NCBI RefSeq assembly: GCF_900217905.1
Contig: NZ_OBMO01000012.1
Coordinates: forward strand, 108,519 to 172,518
Source of the DNA: Alloalcanivorax xenomutans
GTDB taxonomy: Bacteria > Pseudomonadota > Gammaproteobacteria > Pseudomonadales > Alcanivoracaceae
DNA: 64,000 nucleotides
Direction of reading: 5' to 3'
This document shows, piece after piece, positions 18,462 through 27,176 of the stretch. The notes beneath the pieces are model-generated. The model did not search any database. It worked only from the letters and a program-made list of their open reading frames with translations, and was not told the DNA's origin. The stretch's first letter is position 1, and each line of letters starts with the position of its first letter. Made by a program: the position numbers and the translations under genes.

Positions 18462-19541
18462 ATGAATAACAACGCCACCACCGCGGGCCCGCAGCTGGTC
18501 GCGCCCCTGCCCGCCCACCGCATCGACGCCGAAGCGCTGGCAAACTGGCTGCGCGACGCCTTGCCGGAGGCCGCCCAGGGCCTGACTGTCGAGCAATTCC
18601 AGGGCGGCATGTCCAACCCGACTTACCTGATCACCAGCGCCAGCGGCAAACGCTACGTATTGCGCAAGAAGCCCCCCGGCAAACTGCTGCCCAAGGCCCA
18701 CGCGGTGGATCGCGAGCACGCGGTCATGCATGCGCTGGCCGATACCGGGGTGCCGGTGCCGCGCATGCTGGCCTACTGCGAGGATCCGGAAGTAATCGGC
18801 GCCGAGTTCTTCGTCATGGAGTTCGTGGAAGGCCGTATCATTCCACCGCCCTCCATGGACCCGGTGGCCCGGGAAGAGCGCCCGGCCATTGCTCATGCCC
18901 TGATCGACACTCTGGCGCAGCTGCATAGCGTGGACTGGAAGGCCGCCGGCCTTGAGCGTTTCGGACGGCCGGAAGGGTATCTCAAACGTCAGACCGCGCG
19001 CTGGGCGGGACAGTACGAAGGCGCCAAGGAAGCGCTGCCAGCGGACTTCGACTATTCACAGATGGACTGGCTGCGGGACTGGCTGCTGGAACATACCGAT
19101 GTGAGCAACGAGACCGCCATCGTGCACGGCGATTTCCGGCTCGGAAACATGATCCTGCACCCTGAAGAGCCTCGCGTGATCGCGGTGCTGGACTGGGAAT
19201 TGTCCACACTGGGCCACCCGTTGGCGGACCTCGCCTATCTGTGCATGCCCTACCACACCTCAGGCAGCGAGCCGGATGCCCGGGATCTGCTTGAAGCCGG
19301 TCTGCCGCCGGAACAACAATTGCTGGACCGCTATTGCGAACGCACCGGGCGGGACGGCATTCCGGAATGGCCGATTTTCATGGCGTTTTCCTGCTTCCGT
19401 AGCGCCGCCATTATTCAAGGGGTGGCGGCCCGCGCCGCCCAGGGCAATGTCAGCAGCGCCAGCGCCGATCCGGTCCGGGATGGCGCCCGGGCCCGCCGGG
19501 TGGCGGAAGTCGGCGCCCGGATAGCACGCTCACTCGGCTGA
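18462..19541 (+). CDS. Phosphotransferase of the ACAD10/11 N-terminal type
   Basis: A 359-residue protein kinase-like phosphotransferase (APH fold). The catalytic loop HGDFRLGN is at residues 222-229 and the metal-binding Asp244 lies in VLDWELSTLGHP. Its closest style is the kinase domain fused to acyl-CoA dehydrogenase in ACAD10/11 and the stand-alone LvaA kinase of Pseudomonas levulinate catabolism, which phosphorylate a 4-hydroxyacyl-CoA. Antibiotic resistance is unlikely. The ATG at 18462 has AAGGAAAGG just upstream; a longer open frame lacks similarity. It is divergent from the ligase-dehydrogenase operon and shares its operators, so kinase and dehydrogenase are here separate genes that may act in series. 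Confidence 0.88.
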   Translation: MNNNATTAGPQLVAPLPAHRIDAEALANWLRDALPEAAQGLTVEQFQGGMSNPTYLITSASGKRYVLRKKPPGKLLPKAHAVDREHAVMHALADTGVPVPRMLAYCEDPEVIGAEFFVMEFVEGRIIPPPSMDPVAREERPAIAHALIDTLAQLHSVDWKAAGLERFGRPEGYLKRQTARWAGQYEGAKEALPADFDYSQMDWLRDWLLEHTDVSNETAIVHGDFRLGNMILHPEEPRVIAVLDWELSTLGHPLADLAYLCMPYHTSGSEPDARDLLEAGLPPEQQLLDRYCERTGRDGIPEWPIFMAFSCFRSAAIIQGVAARAAQGNVSSASADPVRDGARARRVAEVGARIARSLG

Positions 19542-19565
19542 TTCAGTAACCGACCATCACGCTCC

Positions 19566-19624
19566 GCGTGCCAACTCGCTGGCACGCACCACGCCACCCC
19601 CAAGGCCCGCTACCGGCCTTGGGG
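19566..19624 (+). terminator. Two consecutive hairpins after the kinase gene
   Basis: GCGTGCCA/TGGCACGC (19566-19587) and CCCCAAGGCC/GGCCTTGGGG (19598-19624) are perfect stems beginning 25 bases after the kinase stop. Neither has a U-tract, so they may be Rho-linked or 3'-stabilising. Confidence 0.5.
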
Positions 19625-19786
19625 AGATGAAGTCAGAGCAACCACGTCATGCCGGACTTTATCCGGCATCTCCCGCTATATCTTCATCTCCCTGTCTCCC
19701 GCCGCCTTCTTCTCCGGAAAGCCTACAGCCCTCCACAGGGAGATCCCAAGTCAGGCCCCGGGATGGCCGGTGGTTTAAAAAAGCGT

Positions 19787-19917
19787 GTCACCCTTCGGGT
19801 CGTCGCTGCCGCGACGTCAAAAATCGCTCCCGGCGATTTTTTGTGACCACCGTCCATGGCAGTCACCCTTCGGGCCGTCGCTACCGCGACGTCAAAAATC
19901 GCTCCCGGCGATTTTTT
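19787..19917. repeat. Tandem 56-base repeats, each containing a terminator hairpin
   Basis: Two near-identical 56-base copies at 19787-19842 and 19862-19917 differ at two positions. Each contains a GTCGC/GCGAC hairpin and an AAAAATCGC-TCCCG-GCGATTTTTT hairpin with a U-tract. They can stop readthrough from the kinase gene. Most of 19542-20224 is otherwise empty apart from the operator at 20010. Confidence 0.75.
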
Positions 19918-20009
19918 AAAACAGGTAAACAAAGTCGACCTTCTTTTTAGTAGGTTTTTAATAAAACAGGGCTTTTATCGCTTGAAATTTCGATTATCGG
20001 CGGTTTAAC

Positions 20010-20023
20010 CTGACATACGTCAG
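20010..20023. promoter_or_regulatory. Palindromic operator, copy 3
   Basis: CTGACATACGTCAG, one base different from copy 2, located 202 bases upstream of the TAXI receptor gene. Confidence 0.65.
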
Positions 20024-20224
20024 GCGGACAGCCCGAATCCGGGCCCGCGTAAAAAAGCCCTTTTAAAACAAGGTATTCATAGGAGCACACAGCCCCGGCA
20101 AACAACCGGCGACGGCCATCTCGGGAGAGCTCTCACAAACCGCCGGGCGCCATATACAAATAGCTCAATAAAATGCACTCGATCATTAAAAAGTGAACCA
20201 TTAGAGAACAATAAGGAGTCACCG

Positions 20225-21421
20225 ATGAAACAGCGTACCCTGAGCAGGGTGCTCGCCCCTGCCCTGTCCACCGCTTTACTGATATCCGGCGCGGCTTTCG
20301 CCGCCGAAGGCAGCGATTTCGAATGGCCCCGGCTGCTGGTGATCGGCACGGCGGGCACGTCTTCCGCCAGCTTCGCCTCCACCAATGGTTGGACCCCGAT
20401 TCTGCAAAAGCAAACCGGCACCGTGGTTCGCGCCGTACCGGAAGATAACGAGTCCATGCGTTATCGACGGCTCACCGACCGGCGGGATATCGCCATCAGT
20501 TCCGTGTCCGCCGCCGAAATGCGTTTTCAGATCGAAGGCATTGGCGGCTATGCGACTACCAAACCGGTACCGCAACGGGTTCTCTGGCACCACAACGATA
20601 CCCCCTGGGGTTATGTGGTCGCCGGTGACTCTGAACTGAAATCCCTGCAGGATCTCAAGAAAGGCGGCTATCGCGTGGCCAAAGGGATGTTTTCACCGCC
20701 GATGATCGCCGCCGTGACCGGTGCCCTGCCCGCTTTCATCGGCCTCTCCGAGGAGGAAGCGGAAAAGACCATTAAATACGTGCCAGCCAGCAGCTACGCG
20801 GAAAACTGCCGTTCCGTCGTGGAAGGCAAAGCGGATGTGGCGTACTGCGCCCCGGTCAGTTCCGTGTTGTCGGAGATGGAAGGTGCGCCCGGTGGTATCC
20901 GCTGGCTGCCCTTGAACCAGGACAACCAGGAAGGCTGGGACGGTTATCTGCAACATCGCCCCATGCTGATCCCCACCAAGATCGAACTGGGGGTCTCCAC
21001 CGCCCGTGGCGTGGACGGTGCCACCTCCAACTTCGTCTACTCGGTACCGGCGGACGCGGATGAGGACTTCGCCTACCACATGGCCAAATGGTTCCATGAA
21101 TCCTACGACGCTTATAAGGGCTCTCATCCCATGGCCGCGCGTATGTCGCTGGAGCAGTTCCGCGCCTATCTGGACCGCACCCCCTTGCCAATACATGAAG
21201 GCACGGTGAAATACCTGCGTGAAATTGGCGCCTGGACCGAACAGGACGACGCCTGGAACGAGGCCGCCAAAACCAAAATGGATCAGTGGGTCAAGGCACG
21301 CCAGGCGGCGATGGAAGAAGCCGCCAAGGCCGGTGTGAAAGCCGACTTCCAGAACCAGGCTTTCCTCGACATCCTGGACAAACACACCCAGGGCCTCGAA
21401 GGCTTCCGTTCCCGCCTGTAA
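20225..21421 (+). CDS. TAXI-type TRAP transporter solute-binding protein
   Basis: Periplasmic receptor of a TRAP transporter, 398 residues. A signal peptide ends near residue 26 (LISGAAFAAEG). The TAXI hallmark is the early RLLVIGTAGTSSASF segment followed by an alpha/beta receptor fold. Substrates of TAXI receptors are mostly organic acids and amino acids. AAGGAG lies eight bases before the ATG. The cognate permease follows after 81 bases. The shared operator upstream links it to the acyl-CoA operons, so the imported substrate is likely the acid that the ligase activates. That is inference. Confidence 0.9.
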   Translation: MKQRTLSRVLAPALSTALLISGAAFAAEGSDFEWPRLLVIGTAGTSSASFASTNGWTPILQKQTGTVVRAVPEDNESMRYRRLTDRRDIAISSVSAAEMRFQIEGIGGYATTKPVPQRVLWHHNDTPWGYVVAGDSELKSLQDLKKGGYRVAKGMFSPPMIAAVTGALPAFIGLSEEEAEKTIKYVPASSYAENCRSVVEGKADVAYCAPVSSVLSEMEGAPGGIRWLPLNQDNQEGWDGYLQHRPMLIPTKIELGVSTARGVDGATSNFVYSVPADADEDFAYHMAKWFHESYDAYKGSHPMAARMSLEQFRAYLDRTPLPIHEGTVKYLREIGAWTEQDDAWNEAAKTKMDQWVKARQAAMEEAAKAGVKADFQNQAFLDILDKHTQGLEGFRSRL

Positions 21422-21502
21422 TGGCGCCCCGGCGTCGCGGCGATCCTTCGCCCGGCGCCGAACCGGCCATTTCCGTCCATCTCCTTACGCGAGCCGAACC
21501 TC

Positions 21503-23428
21503 ATGAATCAGACCACTTCCCCGCCGGAAGACGCCACTCCGCCCTCCGAGGCCACGCGCCTCGGTGATTTGTATTCCTGGCAAAGTCTGTTGTTCGTACT
21601 GCTTGTCGTCGGTGGCCTGGCCATCGGCCTGGTGTACATCTTTGGTATCACCTGGAATGGCGAGCGCCTGTTGGAAGGCCAGTATTACTGGCTGTTCATA
21701 GGCCTGTTCGTCGCCGCCGCCTTCATTGCCCTGCCCGCCCGGCGCGGGCAAAACAAGGTCCCGTTCTACGATCTGATCGCCGCCGCCGTGGCACTGGGTA
21801 TCAGTGTGTTCTTTTCCACCCATGCCTGGGACATGGTGCAGTCCGGCTGGAATCACATACCGATGGGCACGGTAATGTGGTTGTTGATGTTGGAAGTGGC
21901 CCGGCGCAGTGGCGGCCTGCCATTCCTTCTGGTGGTGGTATTGCTGGGCTTGTATCCATTGATCGCCGACCGGCTTCCCGGTCTGCTGATGGGCATTCCC
22001 TACGATTTTGATCGCATGATCGAGGCCCACATCTTCCGTGCCGAAGGCATGATGGGCATCACCACCAAGATCGTGGCGGAAATCATTCTTGGCTTTCTGG
22101 TGTTCGCTGGCGTGCTTATCGCCACCGGTGGCGGCGCTTTCTTTATCGATCTGGCCAACGCGGGTTTTGGCCGTTACCGTGGCGGACCGGCCAAGGTGTC
22201 CGTGGTCGCCAGCGCCTTCTTTGGCAGCCTCTCCGGCTCCATCTTCTCCAACATCGCCGGTACCGGATCGATCACCATCCCGACCATGAAAAAGGTCGGC
22301 TATCCCGCCCACTATGCCGGCGCCATTGAAGCCTGTGCTTCCACTGGCGGCGTGCTCATGCCTCCGGTCATGGGAGCCATCGCCTTCGTCATGGCGATTA
22401 CCATCGGCGTGGACTACGCCACCGTCATGGTGGCGGCGATCATTCCTTCCCTGCTGTTCTATTTCGGCTTGCTGTTACAGGTGGACGCCTACGCCGCCCG
22501 GACCGGTCTGAAAGGCGTACCCCGCGAGCAATTACCGTCAGCCCGGGAAGTGCTGAAACGGGGCTGGCCGTTTATTTCGGTATTGGTGTTTCTGATCTGG
22601 GGCCTGCTCTACATGCGCTGGGAATATTATGCGCCCTGGTACGCCTGCGTACTCATGGTGGCGCTCTCCTTCCTGCAGAAGGAGACCCGCATGACACCCA
22701 GACGGCTGTATGAAACCCTGAGGCAGATCGGCATCCTGGTGACGCAAACCGCCGCCATCATTCTACCGATCGCCTTCGTGGTCAGCGCGCTCACCATCAC
22801 CGGCGTCACCGGCGCTCTCACCTCGGGCCTGGTCAGTCTCGGTGGCGGCAATATTTTTCTGATTATTTTCTTTGGTGTTCTGGCCTGCTTCGTCATGGGC
22901 ATGGCTGGCCTGGCCATCGTTGCCTATATCTTCCTGGCGGTGACGCTGGCGCCGGCGATCATCGACGTTGGCGGCCTCAACACCATCGCGGTGCACTTCT
23001 TCATCGTCTACTACGCCATGCTGTCGGTGATCACACCGCCGGTGGGTGCCGCCGCGTTCCTTGCCGCCACCATCGCCGGCGGCAAACCGATGCAGACCTC
23101 CTTCACCGCCATGCGCCTGGGCGTGGTGATCTACTTCGTGCCCCTGTTCTTCCTGTTTCAACCGGCACTGGTCCTGCAGGGCGATCTGACGCCGCTGATC
23201 TACGTGCTACCTTCGATTATCGTCGGCATCATGCTGATCTCGGGGGGCCTGGAAGGCTATCTGCTGGGTGCGGGCCGGGTGCGTCCCTGGTTGCGCTTTC
23301 CGTTGATCGCGGCGGGTTTCGCTTTCAGCTTCCCAGGACTGATGACCACCATTATCGGTGGGCTCGCCTCGGCGGCGCTGGCCGCGCTGGTCTGGAACGA
23401 TAATCGTCGACAGGCCCAGACCGCGTAA
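21503..23428 (+). CDS. TRAP transporter fused permease (DctQM type)
   Basis: A 641-residue inner-membrane protein with roughly 16-18 hydrophobic segments. The small-subunit-like N-terminal part (about residues 25-190) is fused to the large DctM part, where SGSIFSNIAGTGSITIPTM and TGGVLMPPVMGAIAF are typical. It uses an ion gradient to import the solute delivered by the TAXI receptor just upstream. Fusion of Q and M domains is the norm for TAXI systems. A REP pair follows the gene. Confidence 0.93.
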   Translation: MNQTTSPPEDATPPSEATRLGDLYSWQSLLFVLLVVGGLAIGLVYIFGITWNGERLLEGQYYWLFIGLFVAAAFIALPARRGQNKVPFYDLIAAAVALGISVFFSTHAWDMVQSGWNHIPMGTVMWLLMLEVARRSGGLPFLLVVVLLGLYPLIADRLPGLLMGIPYDFDRMIEAHIFRAEGMMGITTKIVAEIILGFLVFAGVLIATGGGAFFIDLANAGFGRYRGGPAKVSVVASAFFGSLSGSIFSNIAGTGSITIPTMKKVGYPAHYAGAIEACASTGGVLMPPVMGAIAFVMAITIGVDYATVMVAAIIPSLLFYFGLLLQVDAYAARTGLKGVPREQLPSAREVLKRGWPFISVLVFLIWGLLYMRWEYYAPWYACVLMVALSFLQKETRMTPRRLYETLRQIGILVTQTAAIILPIAFVVSALTITGVTGALTSGLVSLGGGNIFLIIFFGVLACFVMGMAGLAIVAYIFLAVTLAPAIIDVGGLNTIAVHFFIVYYAMLSVITPPVGAAAFLAATIAGGKPMQTSFTAMRLGVVIYFVPLFFLFQPALVLQGDLTPLIYVLPSIIVGIMLISGGLEGYLLGAGRVRPWLRFPLIAAGFAFSFPGLMTTIIGGLASAALAALVWNDNRRQAQTA

Positions 23429-23486
23429 TTCACCACAGCCAGAACCAAAGCGCCCGCGGCGTTCTTGCCGCGGGCACGGAAGGAGC

Positions 23487-23570
23487 CACGCACGCCATTC
23501 GCCAGCAGGCCGGCTCCCACAGATCATGCTACGAAGCCGCTGTGGGAGCTTGTCCGGGCGGCGGGCCGCT
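23487..23570. repeat. REP pair
   Basis: Inverted copies of the CTGTGGGAGCTTG core around TCATGCTACGAAGC, between the TRAP permease and the convergent TetR gene. Same family as at 12595. Confidence 0.75.
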
Positions 23571-23601
23571 GCAAGCGGTGCTGCGTTGATTGGTGTCAGC
23601 G

Positions 23602-24306
23602 TCAGGCGCTGTCCTTGCCAGACGGATTGCCCGCCGGATTCTCCCGCGCCAACTGGTCCAGCATGGCCGCCACCCCCGCGGACACCGTACGCAGGATGAC
23701 CTCGTCATCCACATCCTTGTTGAGCCAATCCCGCATGGGCGCGAAAGCACCGAGAAAAATAATCAGGTTCGCCAGCACTTCCGCGCGGGGATCCCCCTCG
23801 GACAATCGCGCCCGTTGCCGCAGACGCGCCGCCAGCCCTTCAATTACCGCCCGGTCACGAGCGCGCATGGCACGCCGGTCATCTTCCTGCAGGTACGGCA
23901 CCGAACGGTAGATCAGCAGAGTCCCCCGGCGCTTCTTGGTCCAGGTGTCGTGCAGATAGTCCGCCACCGTGTCCGCGAACGGCGTGTCGCCGCCATGATC
24001 CAGACGTTCGGCCAGGGTCGGCACATCCGGACGGAACCACAGCTTGTTCAGCAACCGCCGCAGAATGTCGTTTTTATTGGCGATGTAATCGTAAATACTG
24101 GCCTGATTGACACCGGAGCGGGCACAAATATCGCGAATCGTGGTGGAGGCGAATCCCTTCTCCAGAAACAGCTCCAGAGCGGCATCGCAAATCTGATTGC
24201 GGCGCGTCTCAATCAGTGTCGTATCCTGAACGCCATCAACCACGGCTTCCGCCAACTGCTCGCCGTTCGAGGTCTGCTTCGCGCCCCGTTTTTTATCCGC
24301 TGACAA
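23602..24306 (-). CDS. TetR-family regulator
   Basis: A 234-residue TetR repressor. The helix-turn-helix domain is residues ~35-80 (RNQICDAALELFLEKGF, then VNQASIYDYIANKNDIL), and a ligand domain with a TetR C-terminal shape follows. The start is placed at TTG 24306 because GGAGA lies nine bases upstream; the open frame extends further without similarity. A lysine- and arginine-rich leader of ~25 residues precedes the DNA-binding domain. Its position beside the TRAP genes makes it the best candidate to bind the CTGAC palindromes at 18209, 18332 and 20010, probably sensing an acyl-CoA. That assignment is inference. Confidence 0.9.
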   Translation of the reverse strand: MSADKKRGAKQTSNGEQLAEAVVDGVQDTTLIETRRNQICDAALELFLEKGFASTTIRDICARSGVNQASIYDYIANKNDILRRLLNKLWFRPDVPTLAERLDHGGDTPFADTVADYLHDTWTKKRRGTLLIYRSVPYLQEDDRRAMRARDRAVIEGLAARLRQRARLSEGDPRAEVLANLIIFLGAFAPMRDWLNKDVDDEVILRTVSAGVAAMLDQLARENPAGNPSGKDSA

Positions 24307-24396
24307 GCGTTTTCTCCAAAAGAAATGAGGGTTTTTCGAGGTTAGCACAGCGCCCCGGGAGGCGGAAGAAACAGTGTCGGGCAAGCCGCCACGCCT

Positions 24397-25860
24397 CTAC
24401 AACCCGGCCAGACACAAGTAACGGATTTCCAGGAATTCATCGATGCCATACACCGAGCCTTCACGGCCAATACCCGATTCCTTGACGCCACCGAAGGGAA
24501 CCGTCTCTGACACGAAACGCGGCGTGTTCACGCCGACCATGCCGTATTCGAGCTGCTCATTAAGCCGGAAAATCCGCCCCAGATCCCGGGTGTAGGCATA
24601 AGCCGCCAGGCCATAAGGGGTTTCGTTGGCGAGCCGGATCACCTCCTCTTCGTCACTGAACCGATATACAGGTGCCACCGGGCCGAAGATTTCGGTATTG
24701 AACACCTTCATTGCCGGAGTCACGTCACCCAGCACGGTCAACTGATAGAAGGTTCCTCCCAGACCGGCATCACCACCACCGCCGGTCACCACCGTGGCGC
24801 CCGATGAAACCGCGTCGTCCACCAAAGCCGAAACTTTTTCAAACGCCGCCGGGTTGATCAGTGGCCCCTGGGTCACGCCCTCCCTGGTCCCCTCGCCCAA
24901 CGCCAGGGTTCCCACCGCCCGGGCAAGCCGTTCCAGGAAAGCATCGTAGACGCGCTCGTGCACCATGATGCGATTGGCGCAGATGCAGGTCTGACCAGTG
25001 TTATAGAATTTGATGGCGATGGCGCCACGCACCGCCTCGTCCAGATCCGCGTCTTCAAATACCAGGAACGGCGCGTTGCCGCCCAGTTCCAGGCTCACTT
25101 TCTTCACCGTGGCCGCGCACTGGGCCATCAGCAATTTGCCCACCGCGGTGGAGCCGGTAAACGACAGCTTGCGCACCTGCGGATTGGAAGTCAGCTCTCC
25201 GCCCACTTCCGCGCCATGGGCAGCGGTAACCACATTGAAAACGCCCGCCGGCACCCCGGCCCGCTCCGCCAGCGTGGCCAAGGCCAATGCCGACAGCGGC
25301 GTGTCCTCGGCGGGCTTGAGCACCACGGTACAGCCAGCCGCGAGAGCCGGCGCCACTTTGCGGGTAACCATGGAGGACGGGAAATTCCATGGGGTAATCG
25401 CCGCCACCACACCGACAGGGTGGCGCGTTGACCACTCACGGCGGCTGTTGTCCGCCGGCGACAGAATGTCCCCCATCACCCGCATCGCTTCCGCCGCGAA
25501 CCAATCGACGAAATTGGCGCCGGAAAGCACCTCCGCCCGGGCTTCCGCCAATGGTTTGCCCTGCTCCAGGGTAAGCAGCAAAGCCAGGTCGTCGGCATTA
25601 TCAACGATCTCCTGGTACCAGCGGCGCAGAATCAGCATGCGTTCCCGGGCCGAACGGCGGCGCCAGTCCTTGAAGGCGACGGCCGCCACTTCCACCGCGG
25701 CACGGGCATCAACGGCCCCCATATCCGGCACCTGAGCCAGCACCTCGCCACTGGCCGGATTCCTGACCTCGAAAGTAAGGCCGGAGCGCGCGTCGCACCA
25801 GACACCATCGATCAGTGACTGGTAACGCAGCAAAGTCGAGTCCTGAAGTTCCGCGGACAT
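24397..25860 (-). CDS. NAD(P)-dependent aldehyde dehydrogenase (succinate-semialdehyde type)
   Basis: A 487-residue aldehyde dehydrogenase that turns an aldehyde into the acid. Catalytic Cys292 is in TGQTCICANR and the general base lies in VSLELGGNAPF. The cofactor region reads TPWNFPSSMVTRK. Overall it matches the GabD/GabT-pathway succinate-semialdehyde branch, although the true substrate could be another omega-semialdehyde. The ATG at 25860 has GGAG eight bases upstream. It is divergent from a zinc alcohol dehydrogenase, which suggests an alcohol-aldehyde-acid route. Confidence 0.88.
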   Translation of the reverse strand: MSAELQDSTLLRYQSLIDGVWCDARSGLTFEVRNPASGEVLAQVPDMGAVDARAAVEVAAVAFKDWRRRSARERMLILRRWYQEIVDNADDLALLLTLEQGKPLAEARAEVLSGANFVDWFAAEAMRVMGDILSPADNSRREWSTRHPVGVVAAITPWNFPSSMVTRKVAPALAAGCTVVLKPAEDTPLSALALATLAERAGVPAGVFNVVTAAHGAEVGGELTSNPQVRKLSFTGSTAVGKLLMAQCAATVKKVSLELGGNAPFLVFEDADLDEAVRGAIAIKFYNTGQTCICANRIMVHERVYDAFLERLARAVGTLALGEGTREGVTQGPLINPAAFEKVSALVDDAVSSGATVVTGGGGDAGLGGTFYQLTVLGDVTPAMKVFNTEIFGPVAPVYRFSDEEEVIRLANETPYGLAAYAYTRDLGRIFRLNEQLEYGMVGVNTPRFVSETVPFGGVKESGIGREGSVYGIDEFLEIRYLCLAGL

Positions 25861-26042
25861 AGCCGTCTCCGTAAGTAAGGGTTGGTCAAGCCGACCTGAA
25901 GCGGGGTAAGCAAAATCGTCTTCACGGACGATGTCCCTTCCCGTCAACTTGCTTTATACGATATACAGCATACAAACACCCTGTCGGTGCGGCCAACCCG
26001 CATGACCGGCCCGCAATGACGTTACCTACAAGGACGCCTGCC

Positions 26043-27125
26043 ATGACTGCAGAACAACAAAACGGTGTATCGGACAGTCGCCGCTTCGAATTCCAGGAGT
26101 TCGGCGGTCCGATCGCACCGCAAACCTACCAACTCCCCGCCCCCGCCAGCGACGAAGTGTTGCTCAAGGTCAACTACTGTGGCGTCTGCCATAGTGACGT
26201 TCACCTTCACGATGGCTATTTCGAATTGGGCGGCGACAAACGCCTCAACTTCGCCATGCCGCTACCGCTTACTCTGGGCCACGAGGTGATCGGCACCGTG
26301 GTGGCGGTGGGCGACCAGGTCACCGGCGTCAAACCCGGCGACCAACGTCTGATCTACCCATGGATCGGCTGCGGCAAATGCGGTGCCTGCCAGAAAGGCG
26401 AGGAAAACCTGTGTGTCACCCCGGCTCACCTGGGCGTGAACAAACCCGGCGGCTACGCCGATCACATCGTCGTGCCCCATTCCCGCTATCTTCTCGACAT
26501 CAGCGGCCTCAACCCCGGCGACGCCGCCACCCTGGCCTGCTCCGGGCTGACCACCTTCTCCGCCATCAACAAAGTGCTGCCGCTGGCGGATGACCAGTGG
26601 ATCGTGGTGATCGGCTGCGGCGGCCTTGGCCAGATGGCTCTGCGCATCCTCCAGGCCATGGGCATCGGCAATGTGATCGGTATCGATCTGTCCGAGGAGA
26701 AACGCAAGCTGGCGCATGAAAGTGGCGCCCGCCACAGCTTCGACCCGAACACACCGAAACTGAATCGGGTGGTGGCGGAAACCTGCCCGGGCACGGTGCA
26801 GGCGGCCCTGGACTTCGTCGGCAATGAGCAGACCGCCCAATTAGCGTTGAGCCTGCTGGGCAAGGGTGGCAAATACGTACCGGTGGGTTTGCACGGCGGC
26901 GAATTGCGTTATCCGCTGCCGATCATCACCAATAAAGCAGTGAGCATCATCGGCTCTTATGTGGGTACGCTGAAGGAATTGGAGGACCTGGTGGCTTTCG
27001 CCAAGGAGAAGAACCTGCCGCCCATCCACATCGAGCATCGCCCGTTGGAGAGCGCCGCTCAAGCCGTGGAAGATCTGGAAAAAGGCCAGGTGGCGGGCCG
27101 GGTGATTCTGGACGCGGGCAACTGA
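26043..27125 (+). CDS. Zinc-dependent alcohol dehydrogenase
   Basis: A 360-residue medium-chain alcohol dehydrogenase. Catalytic zinc ligands start with Cys46 (YCGVCHSDVH) and His80 (LGHEVIG); the structural zinc site has Cys110, Cys113, Cys116 and Cys124. The Rossmann motif is GCGGLGQMALRIL. The ATG at 26043 has AAGGA upstream and begins the conserved N-terminus; the earlier start is discounted. It pairs divergently with the aldehyde dehydrogenase and ends at a strong hairpin shared with the next, convergent gene. Confidence 0.9.
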   Translation: MTAEQQNGVSDSRRFEFQEFGGPIAPQTYQLPAPASDEVLLKVNYCGVCHSDVHLHDGYFELGGDKRLNFAMPLPLTLGHEVIGTVVAVGDQVTGVKPGDQRLIYPWIGCGKCGACQKGEENLCVTPAHLGVNKPGGYADHIVVPHSRYLLDISGLNPGDAATLACSGLTTFSAINKVLPLADDQWIVVIGCGGLGQMALRILQAMGIGNVIGIDLSEEKRKLAHESGARHSFDPNTPKLNRVVAETCPGTVQAALDFVGNEQTAQLALSLLGKGGKYVPVGLHGGELRYPLPIITNKAVSIIGSYVGTLKELEDLVAFAKEKNLPPIHIEHRPLESAAQAVEDLEKGQVAGRVILDAGN

Positions 27126-27128
27126 CTC

Positions 27129-27166
27129 GGCTTGCCCCTCTCCCCCTTCAGGGAGAGGGGCAAGCC
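27129..27166. terminator. Strong bidirectional hairpin between convergent genes
   Basis: A perfect 16-base stem (27129-27144 with 27151-27166) and a six-base loop between the alcohol dehydrogenase and the KAS III-like gene. It lacks a U-tract. Confidence 0.65.
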
Positions 27167-27176
27167 GCCTCGCCAT

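Noticed and set aside
18462..19541. Aminoglycoside resistance gene
   Set aside because: The fold is shared, but the sequence and context match the ACAD10/11-type kinase in a catabolic cluster.
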